DNA of 64,000 nucleotides. Origin: Vicinamibacterales bacterium (GTDB lineage: Bacteria; Acidobacteriota; Vicinamibacteria; Vicinamibacterales; SCN-69-37). The translations under genes were made by a program, and so were the position numbers. Numbering within the stretch: position 1 is the first letter of the stretch; each line of letters opens with the position of its first letter. The stretch is taken from positions 1 through 64,000 of the forward strand of contig JAURFE010000005.1 in assembly GCA_030827135.1 (NCBI GenBank), in the 5' to 3' direction. The notes below the pieces were generated by a model that had not been told where the DNA came from, did no database searches, and worked only from the letters and a program-made list of their open reading frames with translations. Shown one piece after another: positions 56,128-64,000 of this stretch.

Positions 56128-56865
56128 GTGGGCCTCAGGAAATACCAGGAAAAACGTAACTTTGCCTCGTCACCCGAGCCCAGGGGTGATGAGGCAAAAG
56201 CGCGGCGTCGCCGCAAGAATGCGCCGCTGTTTTTCTGCGTACAGAAACACCTGGCCAGTCATCTGCACTACGACCTGCGGCTCGAACACAACGGCGTGCT
56301 GCTCTCCTGGGCGGTGCCCAAAGGGCCGTCGCTGGACCCGGCCATCAAACGGTTCGCGGCGCAGGTGGAGGATCATCCAGTCGAATACGGCGCCTTCGAG
56401 GGTGTGATTCCTGAAGGCTACGGAGCCGGCATCGTCATGCTGTGGGATTCGGGAACATGGGCGCCGGAGTCACCCGACGTGGATGCCGCTCTCGCCAAGG
56501 GCGACCTGAAGTTCCGGCTTGATGGCTACAAACTCAAGGGATCCTGGGTCCTGGTGCGCACGCGTGGTTATCAGCGACCGGGCCAGAAGGCGACTGGACC
56601 CAGCTGGTTGCTTATCAAACACCGCGACGAGTGGTCTGGCGATCTGGATATCACCGAGTTTGCGCCGCTCAGTGTGAAGTCCGGGGAGGACTTCCCCGCC
56701 ATCATGGCCGCTCAGGACCCGGCGCTGTGGCTGAACAACCCGAAGGCTGGCGGCGGCGCGACCGGTGCTATGCTTCGAAGCGTTATCGAACAGGCGGCTG
56801 AGCTGAAACTCGCCGAACTGGAGCGGTCCCAACCCGCACGACCAAAAAGGGAGAGAAAGAGATGA
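56128..56865 (+). CDS. Stand-alone LigD-type 3'-phosphoesterase
   Basis: A 245-aa protein matching the N-terminal PE domain of DNA ligase D. CVQKHLASHLHYDLRLEHNGVLLSWAVPKGPS contains the catalytic His-Asp-Arg set, followed by VEDHPVEYGAFEGVIPEGYGAGIVMLWDSGTW and LLIKHRDEW. The family removes 3'-phosphate or ribonucleoside ends during repair. No ligase, primase or Ku gene is next to it. The C-terminus (PKRERKR) is strongly basic. GTG start is the only reasonable one; the SD is weak. Confidence 0.88.
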   Translation: MGLRKYQEKRNFASSPEPRGDEAKARRRRKNAPLFFCVQKHLASHLHYDLRLEHNGVLLSWAVPKGPSLDPAIKRFAAQVEDHPVEYGAFEGVIPEGYGAGIVMLWDSGTWAPESPDVDAALAKGDLKFRLDGYKLKGSWVLVRTRGYQRPGQKATGPSWLLIKHRDEWSGDLDITEFAPLSVKSGEDFPAIMAAQDPALWLNNPKAGGGATGAMLRSVIEQAAELKLAELERSQPARPKRERKR

Positions 56866-57305
56866 AGCGCACACTTGTTACGCTGGCCGCTCTGGCGGCT
56901 TTGTCAGTTGCCATGCCGGCGTTCGCTCGCCAGGCCGCCGCGCCACCTGCCGCCCAGCCCGAAGCCAAACCGGCCCCGGTTGATCCCGCAGTCGCCGCGT
57001 CGTACGTGGGCAAGTGGACCGTCGACCTGCAGAGCCCGCAGGGCGCGATGCAGCTCGCACTCGATGTCAAGATCGACGCCGCCAACAAGGTCACCGGCAC
57101 GCTCGAAAGTCCGCAGGGTCCGACGAATATCGCCGGCGAATTCAAGGACAGCGTGCTGGGCTTCGCCATCAATTTCGATGCGGGTGGCCAGATGATCGAG
57201 ATCTGGTTCGAAAGCACACTCAAGGACGGCAAACTCGCCGGGACGATGTCGCTGGGTGACATGGGGAGCTTCCCGTTCACCGCCGTTCGCGCGAAGGGGC
57301 TCTGA
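56862..57305 (+). CDS. Secreted hypothetical protein A (tandem paralogue)
   Basis: A 147-aa protein. Signal peptide to about residue 22 (PAFARQ), an Ala/Pro-rich linker, then a beta-rich domain: GKWTVDLQSPQGAMQLALDVKID, KVTGTLESPQGP, KLAGTMSLGDMG. It is related to the next gene. ATG overlaps the phosphoesterase stop by four bases and its own stop overlaps the next start. Confidence 0.7.
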   Translation: MKRTLVTLAALAALSVAMPAFARQAAAPPAAQPEAKPAPVDPAVAASYVGKWTVDLQSPQGAMQLALDVKIDAANKVTGTLESPQGPTNIAGEFKDSVLGFAINFDAGGQMIEIWFESTLKDGKLAGTMSLGDMGSFPFTAVRAKGL

Positions 57306-57709
57306 TGCGGTCCACAGTCCTGCTCGCTGCGCTGGCTGTGCTGCTCAGTGCAGCTGCCTTTGCTCAAGAGAAGGCCGCGCCACCCGCGAAGGTTGCAGGC
57401 GCGTGGCAGACGACGCTGGAGATGGAAGTCGGCAACGCCAGCATCGTGCTGACGTTTGCGCAGGACGCGGAGAAACTGACCGGCACCTACGCGGGCCGGT
57501 ACGGCAAGTACCCGCTCGTCGGCACCGTCACCGGGAACAAGCTCGACTTCGTCGTCACCATCAATGCCGAAGGCACGGAGACCCAGATGCACTTCATCGG
57601 CGAGATTGACGCCGCGGGGGCGGCGCTGAAGGGCACGGCCAACCTCGGCGGCATGGGCGACGCGGGCTGGTACGCCAAGCGCGTGCCCGAGAAGAACGCG
57701 GCCTCATAG
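57305..57709 (+). CDS. Secreted hypothetical protein B (tandem paralogue)
   Basis: A 134-aa protein with a signal peptide (AAFAQ) and the same pattern as its neighbour: GAWQTTLEMEVGNASIVLTF, KLTGTYAGRYGKYP, LKGTANLGGMGDAGW. Similarity to protein A is clear by eye over most of the mature part. Function unknown. Confidence 0.7.
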   Translation: MRSTVLLAALAVLLSAAAFAQEKAAPPAKVAGAWQTTLEMEVGNASIVLTFAQDAEKLTGTYAGRYGKYPLVGTVTGNKLDFVVTINAEGTETQMHFIGEIDAAGAALKGTANLGGMGDAGWYAKRVPEKNAAS

Positions 57710-57756
57710 GGCGCGGCTTCGGCCGCGCCGCTCATGCGCCATACAATTGGAGGACG

Positions 57757-58476
57757 ATGGCTCGTCCTCCACTTGACCTCACTTCTTCCGCGCGCCGGGC
57801 GATGGAACGCCTGGCGTCAGACCTGCAGCGTGTGCTCGACGAGCGGTTTGTGGCGCTCGTCGCGTACAGCCCCACGCGTGCCGTGGCATTCGCGACGCGA
57901 CTGGCGGCCGACGACCTGCAGGCCCTTGCGCCCCTCGTGGATCGCTGGCATCACGACGGTCTCGACACGCCGCTGCTCCTGACACCGGACGAGTTTCGAC
58001 GATCCTTCGACGCCTTCCCGCTTGAATACGGCGCAATCCTCGATCGCCATCTGGTCATTGCCGGCACCGCACCGTTTGACGAGGCGCGCCCCGCGGATGC
58101 CGACATTCGCCGCGCCTGTGAGATTCAGGCGAAAGCGTTCCTCATCCACATGCGCCAGGGCTGGCTGCACGCGGCCGATCATCACCACGAACAGGCCGTG
58201 ATGCTCGAGCAGTCGGCCGCCCCCCTGCGCGTACTCCTCGCCAACGTCGCACGTCTCAGCCATCAGGACGCCGGCGCCACTTCTGACAACGACGACGCAC
58301 TTGTCGCGTTTGGGGAAACCCACATTGGCCTTCCGGCGGAAGTGCTGCGCGGAGTGCTGGCACTGGACGCCCATCCGGAGCGCGCGGGTGAGCTGGTCAA
58401 GTCGCCGGACTTCATGAACGCGTATCTGCTCTCGGCCGAAACCCTGTGGGCCTTCGCGGACGCATGGCGACAGTGA
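57757..58476 (+). CDS. Hypothetical protein, possibly nucleotidyltransferase-like
   Basis: A 239-aa cytoplasmic protein. SDLQRVLDERFVALVAYSPTRA and PLLLTPDEFRRSFDAFPLEYGAI loosely resemble proteins with an N-terminal nucleotidyltransferase fold, but the GS/DxD signature is missing. The second half is helical and acidic. Its end overlaps the TPM gene by 13 bases. Confidence 0.55.
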   Translation: MARPPLDLTSSARRAMERLASDLQRVLDERFVALVAYSPTRAVAFATRLAADDLQALAPLVDRWHHDGLDTPLLLTPDEFRRSFDAFPLEYGAILDRHLVIAGTAPFDEARPADADIRRACEIQAKAFLIHMRQGWLHAADHHHEQAVMLEQSAAPLRVLLANVARLSHQDAGATSDNDDALVAFGETHIGLPAEVLRGVLALDAHPERAGELVKSPDFMNAYLLSAETLWAFADAWRQ

Positions 58477-59300
58477 CCCGACGAAGCGCCGGTGCCGCGC
58501 TGTCTGTCCTGGTGCTGCTGCTCGCAACGCGCACCTCGCCGGCGTTTGCGCAGACGCAGGAGGCCACCATCCCGGCGCTGACGAACACGGTCAATGACTT
58601 CGCCAACGTCATCGACCCTTCGTCGGCCACGGAGATCGATCGTCTGATTCGGGCGCTGCAGGCCGCGTCGGGCGACGTCATCGTGGTCGCAACCATCAGG
58701 AACATGGCGCCGTACGGGTCGATTGAAGAGTACGCGGTGCGGATGTTTCAGCAGGCCGGCATCGGCACGAGGACCTCGGACAACGGTCTGTTGATGCTGG
58801 TCTCCGTTGAGGATCGCAAGGTGCGCATTGAGGTGGGGTACGGCCTTGAAGAGTTTGTGACCGACGGGTACGCCGGTGAACTCATTCGGACCGCCCTGCT
58901 GCCGGCGTTCCGGCAGGATCGGTACGGCGCCGGCCTGGTGGAGGCCACGCAGGCGCTGGTGTGGCGACTGGCCGCCGCGCGCGGAGTGACCCTGACCGAC
59001 GTGGCCCCCCAGGCGCCGGCCCGGCAGCGGGACACGAATTCGATCGCGCCCGGCGCCCAGAAGGTGTTCACGATTGCTCTGATCATCTTCTTTGTCATCA
59101 GTGCCATCGCCCGGAACTCCGGCGGTGGCTCGACACCCTTTAATCGACGATCGCGTCGGAACACCTGGAGCGGGTGGCACGGCGGCCTTGGCGGCTTCGG
59201 CGGCGGCTTTGGCAGTGGCGGGTTTGGCGGTGGCGGCGGAGGATTCGGTGGGTTTGGTGGCGGCCGCAGCGGCGGCGGCGGCGCGTCCGGTGGGTGGTAA
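58464..59300 (+). CDS. TPM-domain protein (YgcG-like) with Gly-rich tail
   Basis: A 278-aa exported membrane protein. Signal peptide to about residue 30; TPM domain at ~40-180 (VNDFANVIDPSSATEIDRLIRAL, GIGTRTSDNGLLMLVSVEDRKVRIEVGYGLE, GLVEATQAL); a TM helix near residue 205; a C-terminal tail of Gly/Phe/Ser repeats. This architecture is typical of YgcG/TPM phosphatase-like proteins that pair with LemA, which is the next gene. Confidence 0.9.
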   Translation: MATVTRRSAGAALSVLVLLLATRTSPAFAQTQEATIPALTNTVNDFANVIDPSSATEIDRLIRALQAASGDVIVVATIRNMAPYGSIEEYAVRMFQQAGIGTRTSDNGLLMLVSVEDRKVRIEVGYGLEEFVTDGYAGELIRTALLPAFRQDRYGAGLVEATQALVWRLAAARGVTLTDVAPQAPARQRDTNSIAPGAQKVFTIALIIFFVISAIARNSGGGSTPFNRRSRRNTWSGWHGGLGGFGGGFGSGGFGGGGGGFGGFGGGRSGGGGASGGW

Positions 59301-59310
59301 AGTGGTGGCC

Positions 59311-59868
59311 ATGCGTAGACTTCTATCGGTTGCTGTCGTGCTCGTCGTCGGCGTCGCCGGCTCCGGATGTTCGTACAACACATTCACGGCTCAGGAAGAG
59401 GCCATCAAGGGCCAGTGGGCGCAGGTCGAAAATCAGCTGCAGCGCCGCAGCGACCTGATTCCGAATCTTGTCGAAACCGTGAAGGGGTTCGCCCAGCAGG
59501 AGAAGGATGTGTTTGGTGCGGTCGCCGATGCGCGCGCCAAGATGGCCGGCGCCACGACACCCGCGCAGAAAATCGAAGCGGGAAACGCCGAGAGTTCCGC
59601 CCTCGCCCGCCTGCTCGTGGTCATGGAGGCGTATCCCCAGTTGAAGTCCGACGCGACGTTCAACCGTTTGATGGATGAACTGGCGGGCACCGAGAACCGG
59701 CTGTCCACCGAGCGCATGCGGTACAACGAGAAGGTGCAGGCGTACAACACGATGCGCCGCCAGTTTCCGTCAAACATCACCGCGTCGATCTTCAGCTTCG
59801 ACGAATACCCGTACTATGAGATTCCCGACAGCGCGAAGGTCAATCCTCGCGTGAACTTCGGGGGCTGA
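59311..59868 (+). CDS. lemA: LemA family lipoprotein
   Basis: A 185-aa protein. Lipobox GSGC at about residue 20. LemA core: NTFTAQEEAIKGQWAQVENQLQRRSDLIPNLVETVKG, then LMDELAGTENRLSTERMRYNEKVQAYNTMRRQFPSN, a long coiled-coil bundle. TPM-LemA pairing is widespread; the role may be envelope stress or membrane assembly. Confidence 0.95.
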   Translation: MRRLLSVAVVLVVGVAGSGCSYNTFTAQEEAIKGQWAQVENQLQRRSDLIPNLVETVKGFAQQEKDVFGAVADARAKMAGATTPAQKIEAGNAESSALARLLVVMEAYPQLKSDATFNRLMDELAGTENRLSTERMRYNEKVQAYNTMRRQFPSNITASIFSFDEYPYYEIPDSAKVNPRVNFGG

Positions 59869-60365
59869 TGATGGTCCAGGGGCTCCTGCCTGAGTTTGAT
59901 CAGGAGATGGCCGTCACGCGCCGGCTGCTCGAACGCAGCCCGGCGGCGTCGTTCGACTGGACGCCCCATCCAAAGTCCTTCACGCTTGGCGCACTCTCAA
60001 CGCACCTGACGCGTATCCCCCGCTGGGGTGAACGCATCCTCACGCAGCCTGACTACGACCTCTCGTCGGCTCCAGCCACACCTCCGCCCGCGCACGGGAC
60101 ACCCGCGGAGGTGCTGGCGGCATTTGATTCGGCGGTCGTCGCCGTGCGGCAGCTGCTGACGATGCTCAGTGACGCGGAGCTGCAGGCGCCATGGCGGCTC
60201 ACACGGAATGGCGAGGTCATGATGACCGTGCCGCGAATCGCCGCGTTCAAGTCCTTCGTGATCAATCACAGCGTGCATCATCGCGGCCAACTCAGCGTGT
60301 ACCTTCGCCTGCTGGACGTCCCGGTGCCGGCGATGTACGGCCCCACTGCCGACGAGCGGATGTGA
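59868..60365 (+). CDS. DinB-family putative metal-dependent protein
   Basis: A 165-aa four-helix-bundle protein. Likely metal-binding histidines are in ALSTHLTRIP and INHSVHHRGQLSVYLRLL, the DinB/YfiT pattern. Such proteins often are thiol-dependent transferases. The ATG overlaps the lemA stop. Confidence 0.82.
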   Translation: MMVQGLLPEFDQEMAVTRRLLERSPAASFDWTPHPKSFTLGALSTHLTRIPRWGERILTQPDYDLSSAPATPPPAHGTPAEVLAAFDSAVVAVRQLLTMLSDAELQAPWRLTRNGEVMMTVPRIAAFKSFVINHSVHHRGQLSVYLRLLDVPVPAMYGPTADERM

Positions 60366-61846
60366 GACGCGGAAGCCTCGCGGGCCGCATCGCCGCTGGA
60401 GCCGGTGCCGCCGCTTTGTTTGTCGTCCTGGCGACCGCCAACTCCGGGGGGTATCGATTCGGCGTCTCGGACCAGGCCTATTACGTCCCGGCGATTCAGC
60501 ATCTGCTCGACCCCACCCTCTTCCCACGCGACTCGGCACTGCTCGACGCGCAATCCAGCCTGATGACCTCCGACCAGTTGATGGCCGGTGTCGTGCAGGC
60601 CACCACCGGCTCTCTGCCCGGCGTGGCGGCCGGTTTCTACCTCATCTCCCTGCTCGTGTTGATCGCCGCCGCCGTGTACTTCGCCCGCAGCCTCCAGTTC
60701 TCCTGGTGGGCGGTCGCGGCGTTTGGCCTTCTGCTCACGATGCGGCATCGGATCGCGAAAACCGGTGCCAACTCGCTGGAAGGGTACATGCACCCTCGGC
60801 AGATGGCATTCGGGCTCGGCGTACTCGCGCTCGCCTCCATCGTCCGCAACCGGTTCGGCGTGGCCGTGCTGTGTGTGGCAATGGCGGGTGTGCTGCATCC
60901 CACGACCGCTTTGTGGTTTGGACTGGCGGTGGTCGCCGGCGCGGCCGTGCGGCATCCTGAGTGGCGCTGGCAGATTGGGACGATCGGGGTGCTGGGTGGA
61001 TTGGCGGCCGTATGGGCGGTGAGTGTCGGCCCACTTGCCGGACGACTGGTCACCATGGATGCGTTGTGGCTCCAGGTGCTCGACACCAAGGACTATCTCT
61101 TCCCCACCGAATGGCCCCTCGATGCGTGGCTGCTGAACCTTGCGTACCCCGTCGTGATCTGGTGGACGTGGCGAGCACGCGAGCGCCGTGGCCTGGCCGT
61201 CCAGGGAGAGTCCGCCCTCGTCGCAGCCACTGTGGCGCTCACCGCGGTGTTCGCGATCTCGATTCCGCTCACCGCACTGGATCTCGCGCTGGCCGTCCAG
61301 TTGCAGATCACGCGCGTGTTCTGGGTGCTCGACTTCCTCACGCTCGCCTCTGTGGCGTGGTGGATCACACGGACGCCACGTCTGGCCATCGTCGCGGTCG
61401 CCCTCCTCGCGATCGCAGCAGCCGCTCGCGGGTATTACCTGCTCGAAGTCTGGCAGCCGGAACGGCAGCTCGTCACGGTGGACCTCCCGAAGACTCCATG
61501 GGTGGACGCGATGACGTGGCTGCGCTCACAACCGGCGGACTGGCACGTTCTCGCCGACCCGGATCACGCCTGGAAATACGGCGTCAGTGTGCGCATCGCC
61601 GCAGGCAGGGACACCGTGCTTGAGGGCGTGAAAGACAGCGCCCTCGCGCTCTACAGTCGCGACGTGGCGGTTCGTGTAGCGGCCCGCACGCGCGACCTTG
61701 TCGACTTCCCTCTGCTCACCACTGCCAGGGCGCGCGCGCTTGCCGCCTCGTACGAGGCAGATGTCGTCATCGTGGAGGCCGCGCACCAGCTCGACCTGCC
61801 CGTCCTGTATCGCAATGATCAGTTCGTCATTTTTGACCTCCGTTGA
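60362..61846 (+). CDS. Polytopic membrane protein, unknown function
   Basis: A 494-aa protein with about ten TM segments. Large loop near the start (RFGVSDQAYYVPAIQHLLDPTLFPRDS) resembles the sugar-acceptor loop of GT-C-type enzymes, but the catalytic DxD was not found. The C-terminal ~100 residues are soluble. GTG start overlaps the DinB stop. Confidence 0.6.
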   Translation: MRRGSLAGRIAAGAGAAALFVVLATANSGGYRFGVSDQAYYVPAIQHLLDPTLFPRDSALLDAQSSLMTSDQLMAGVVQATTGSLPGVAAGFYLISLLVLIAAAVYFARSLQFSWWAVAAFGLLLTMRHRIAKTGANSLEGYMHPRQMAFGLGVLALASIVRNRFGVAVLCVAMAGVLHPTTALWFGLAVVAGAAVRHPEWRWQIGTIGVLGGLAAVWAVSVGPLAGRLVTMDALWLQVLDTKDYLFPTEWPLDAWLLNLAYPVVIWWTWRARERRGLAVQGESALVAATVALTAVFAISIPLTALDLALAVQLQITRVFWVLDFLTLASVAWWITRTPRLAIVAVALLAIAAAARGYYLLEVWQPERQLVTVDLPKTPWVDAMTWLRSQPADWHVLADPDHAWKYGVSVRIAAGRDTVLEGVKDSALALYSRDVAVRVAARTRDLVDFPLLTTARARALAASYEADVVIVEAAHQLDLPVLYRNDQFVIFDLR

Positions 61847-62828
61847 TTCGCGGTTCGCGCCGGCTGCGGGGCTCTCCAACGGTCACGTCATGACGATCGC
61901 GGCCTGGGCACGGCCACGTCGGCTGCCAGGATTGCCGCGCCCGCTCACACGGTTCATTGCCGTTGATGAGGACTCGCACGTGCGCGCGGACTGTTATTGG
62001 CAGCCGTCCCGTCCCACGGCGCCAACCCTGCTCGGCCTCCACGGACTTGAAGGATCGAGCGAAGCCCACTACATGCGCGGCCTCGCCGACAAGGCCTGGT
62101 CCCGCGGCTGGAACCTGGTGCTCCTGAACCAGCGCAACTGCGGAGGGACCGAGCACCTCTCACCAGGGCTGTATCACTCCGGGCTCACCGCGGACCCCAT
62201 CGCAGTGCTCAAAGTGCTTCACGCTGAAGTGCCGATGCCGGGCATTGCGATCGCCGGCTACTCCCTGGGCGGCAACCTGACGCTCAAGCTCGCCGGCGAG
62301 GCGGCCTCCGCATCGGATCTGCCGATCGTGGCTGTGGCCGCCGTCAGCCCCACGATCGATCTCGCCCTCTGCGTGGACGCCCTCGAACAGCCCGCCAACA
62401 TGTTCTATCAGTGGAATTTTGTGCGCGGCCTGAAGGCCCGGATGCGACGCAAAGCGGCGTTGTGGCCCGGCCGTTTCGCACTCACTCCGCTCAGCCGCAT
62501 CCGGACCATCCGCCAGTTTGACGACGCCTACACGGCGCCGTCGCATGGATTCGGGACTGCGGCGAACTACTACCAGCTGGCCAGCGCCCTTCGCGTCGTT
62601 GACGCCATTCAGGTACCCGCACTCATCATTGCGGCCGATGATGACCCGTTTGTCCCCACGTCGCAGTTTACGAGTGACGCGGTGCGCAGCAATCCACTGG
62701 TCACCGTGTCGATCCAGTCGCACGGCGGCCATTGCGGCTTCATCGCGCGGGCGACCCCGGCCTACGACGGGTACTGGGCCGAAGCCCGCGTCGTGGATTT
62801 TCTGACGGCGGCGGTCAGCGGACTTTGA
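61815..62828 (+). CDS. YheT-like alpha/beta hydrolase
   Basis: A 337-aa enzyme of the YheT/ABHD1-3 family. GLSNGHVMTIAA near the start, oxyanion HGLEGSSEAHYM, LNQRNCGGTEHLS, nucleophile elbow AGYSLGGNLTLKL (Ser), AADDDPFVP (Asp) and SHGGHCGFI (His). Substrate probably an ester or acyl-lipid. The ATG lies inside the previous gene (32-base overlap); a TTG at 61833 is an alternative. Confidence 0.85.
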   Translation: MISSSFLTSVDSRFAPAAGLSNGHVMTIAAWARPRRLPGLPRPLTRFIAVDEDSHVRADCYWQPSRPTAPTLLGLHGLEGSSEAHYMRGLADKAWSRGWNLVLLNQRNCGGTEHLSPGLYHSGLTADPIAVLKVLHAEVPMPGIAIAGYSLGGNLTLKLAGEAASASDLPIVAVAAVSPTIDLALCVDALEQPANMFYQWNFVRGLKARMRRKAALWPGRFALTPLSRIRTIRQFDDAYTAPSHGFGTAANYYQLASALRVVDAIQVPALIIAADDDPFVPTSQFTSDAVRSNPLVTVSIQSHGGHCGFIARATPAYDGYWAEARVVDFLTAAVSGL

Positions 62829-64000
62829 CGCCGTTTTTCATGACCAAATCGACACGCTGCAGCAGATTGATGTACTTCAGCACGTCGCCACGAACGGCAA
62901 TGATATCGGCATATTTCCCCGGCGTAATCGTGCCGACATCGGCATCCTTCTTCATCATCAGCGACGGCCAGTAGGTGGCGCTGCGGATTGCCTCCATCGC
63001 GGGAATCCCCATCTCGCGTACCCAGACATCGAGTTCGTTCCACGTGCTCTGGCTGTGGAACTGCGTGGGAATGCCGCTGTCAGTGCCGATGAGCAGCGTC
63101 ACACCAGCTTCGCGCAACTGAGTAACTTTCCGCTTGAGTGTCGGCTTGCGTGCCGGCGTGAGCTGGAAGTAGCCGAGTTCTCCAGGCTTACGGAGCGACT
63201 GGCGAATGTCGTTCACGATGTCGGCGCCAAGCCCCAACTGCCAGGACGGGTCGTCGAGCGACTCCGGATTGTCGCGCAGATATTCGTAGTTGAAGAGTCC
63301 TTGCACGGTGGGCGTCCAATAAAACGGGCCCTTGTTCATCTGCGCCGTGCGCTCGCGAATCGCGGCCATGACGTCTTCGGGGTATTCGGGAGACGTCGCC
63401 AGTCCGGTATGCTCGAAGTTGTCCACGCCCACCTGCATTCCCAGCCGGATTTCTTCAGGCCGATGCGAATGCCCCACCACGGGCAGACCGTTGGCGTGGG
63501 CTTCGCTGACGACCGCCTCGACCTCCGCGCGCGTCATCTGGTCCTGGTCGATCAGCTTGATGACATCCACGCCCGCGGCAGCCAGTCGCTTGACCTTGGC
63601 CCTCGCGTCGTCCACGCCATTCACGCCCCATCGGAACTGCTCGGTCCCCGGATAGGGCGCCTTCTGAATGAACGGCCCGGACATGTACATCCGCGGACCG
63701 GGAATCTCTCCGCGATTGATGCGTGTACGAACGTTGATGCTGGCTTCGAGCGGAGCGCCAAGGTCACGTGCCGATGTCACACCGGCCCGCAGCAGCTGAT
63801 GCGCCGAGGCCGGCATGATTTCGTTCTCGAAGCGCGCAGGGTACGTCTTGTCCCAGTGCGTGTAGTCGGAGTGCCCTGCAATCATCAGGTGCACATGCAT
63901 GTCCCACAGGCCGGGCAGTACGGACATGCCTTCGGTGGAGATGACCGTCGCGCCGTCAGGCACCGCCAGTGTGCCGACCGTGCCGACGGCCGTAATGCGC
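62815..64000 (-). CDS. Metal-dependent amidohydrolase, 5' end outside window
   Basis: Frame stays open to base 64000, so the start lies beyond the window. At least 394 codons. LPGLWDMHVHLM gives the HxH metal pair, GVDVIKLID the carboxylated-Lys region, VVGHSHRPEE and NFEHTG later metal histidines, and LLIGTDSGIP the catalytic Asp. It resembles secreted imidazolonepropionase/prolidase-like amidohydrolases. It overlaps the convergent hydrolase by 14 bases. Confidence 0.9.
   Translation of the reverse strand, partial: RITAVGTVGTLAVPDGATVISTEGMSVLPGLWDMHVHLMIAGHSDYTHWDKTYPARFENEIMPASAHQLLRAGVTSARDLGAPLEASINVRTRINRGEIPGPRMYMSGPFIQKAPYPGTEQFRWGVNGVDDARAKVKRLAAAGVDVIKLIDQDQMTRAEVEAVVSEAHANGLPVVGHSHRPEEIRLGMQVGVDNFEHTGLATSPEYPEDVMAAIRERTAQMNKGPFYWTPTVQGLFNYEYLRDNPESLDDPSWQLGLGADIVNDIRQSLRKPGELGYFQLTPARKPTLKRKVTQLREAGVTLLIGTDSGIPTQFHSQSTWNELDVWVREMGIPAMEAIRSATYWPSLMMKKDADVGTITPGKYADIIAVRGDVLKYINLLQRVDLVMKNGVKVR

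Overview
The window is dense, high-GC bacterial chromosome with about 60 protein genes, one tRNA and very short spacers. Gene content suggests an Acidobacteriota-type organism, most likely of the Vicinamibacteria group. This is an inference from the many secreted M28 and HExxH peptidases, a PQQ-type propeller, a SWIB protein with a histone-like tail, CarD, DUF3014 and DUF3810 proteins, and a Gram-negative envelope (lipoproteins, a beta-barrel ending in Phe). No prophage, CRISPR array or intact insertion sequence was seen; one IS30-type transposase tail survives near 46.1 kb.

Layout. 1-5.5 kb: a tightly overlapping phosphate operon, ppx(partial)-pstS-pstC-pstA-pstB-phoU. 5.5-8.4 kb: yacG, citrate synthase, a glutaminyl-cyclase-like M28 peptidase and a SWIB protein with an intrinsic terminator. 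8.5-12.4 kb: an isopropylmalate/homocitrate synthase-like enzyme, an FHA-GAF-SpoIIE phosphatase and a rhomboid-like protein lacking the catalytic serine. 12.4-16 kb: a coupled pair of a caspase-like protein without the expected cysteine and a TPR/HExxH protein. 16-21.7 kb: a glycosyltransferase-like protein, two phospholipid N-methyltransferases (phosphatidylcholine synthesis), a homocysteine methyltransferase/MTHFR fusion coupled to nuoI, and lepB. 21.7-29.4 kb: rex-moaC-acyl-CoA synthetase, plsC, carD with a clear promoter, an M28 peptidase and a small holin-like membrane protein. 29.5-34.7 kb: tRNA-Leu(CAA), a GH99-like hydrolase, a YkgJ-type cysteine-cluster protein, pruA, a STAS protein and ferritin.

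34.8-44.6 kb: a propeller/M28 peptidase, then a protein with a cyclic-phosphate-processing receiver (cREC-like) domain between two zinc ribbons, a DUF3014 protein, and a fatty-acid-modification cluster (two Cfa-type methyltransferases, an acyl desaturase, a flavin oxidoreductase and DUF1365). 44.6-51 kb: DUF3810, an orphan response regulator, a Yip1-like membrane protein, a molybdopterin oxidoreductase and a PQQ-like propeller, ending in a ~220-bp imperfect giant palindrome. 51-64 kb: a protease-propeller-outer-membrane-barrel fusion, yggX, a POT peptide transporter, a stand-alone LigD-type 3'-phosphoesterase, two tandem secreted paralogues, TPM and LemA proteins, DinB, a polytopic membrane protein, a YheT-like hydrolase and a partial amidohydrolase.

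The best candidates for something undescribed are the double-zinc-ribbon cREC protein, the giant intergenic palindrome, the pseudo-rhomboid, and the cysteine-less caspase-like/TPR-peptidase pair. All functional calls come from reading motifs by eye; no database search was run.
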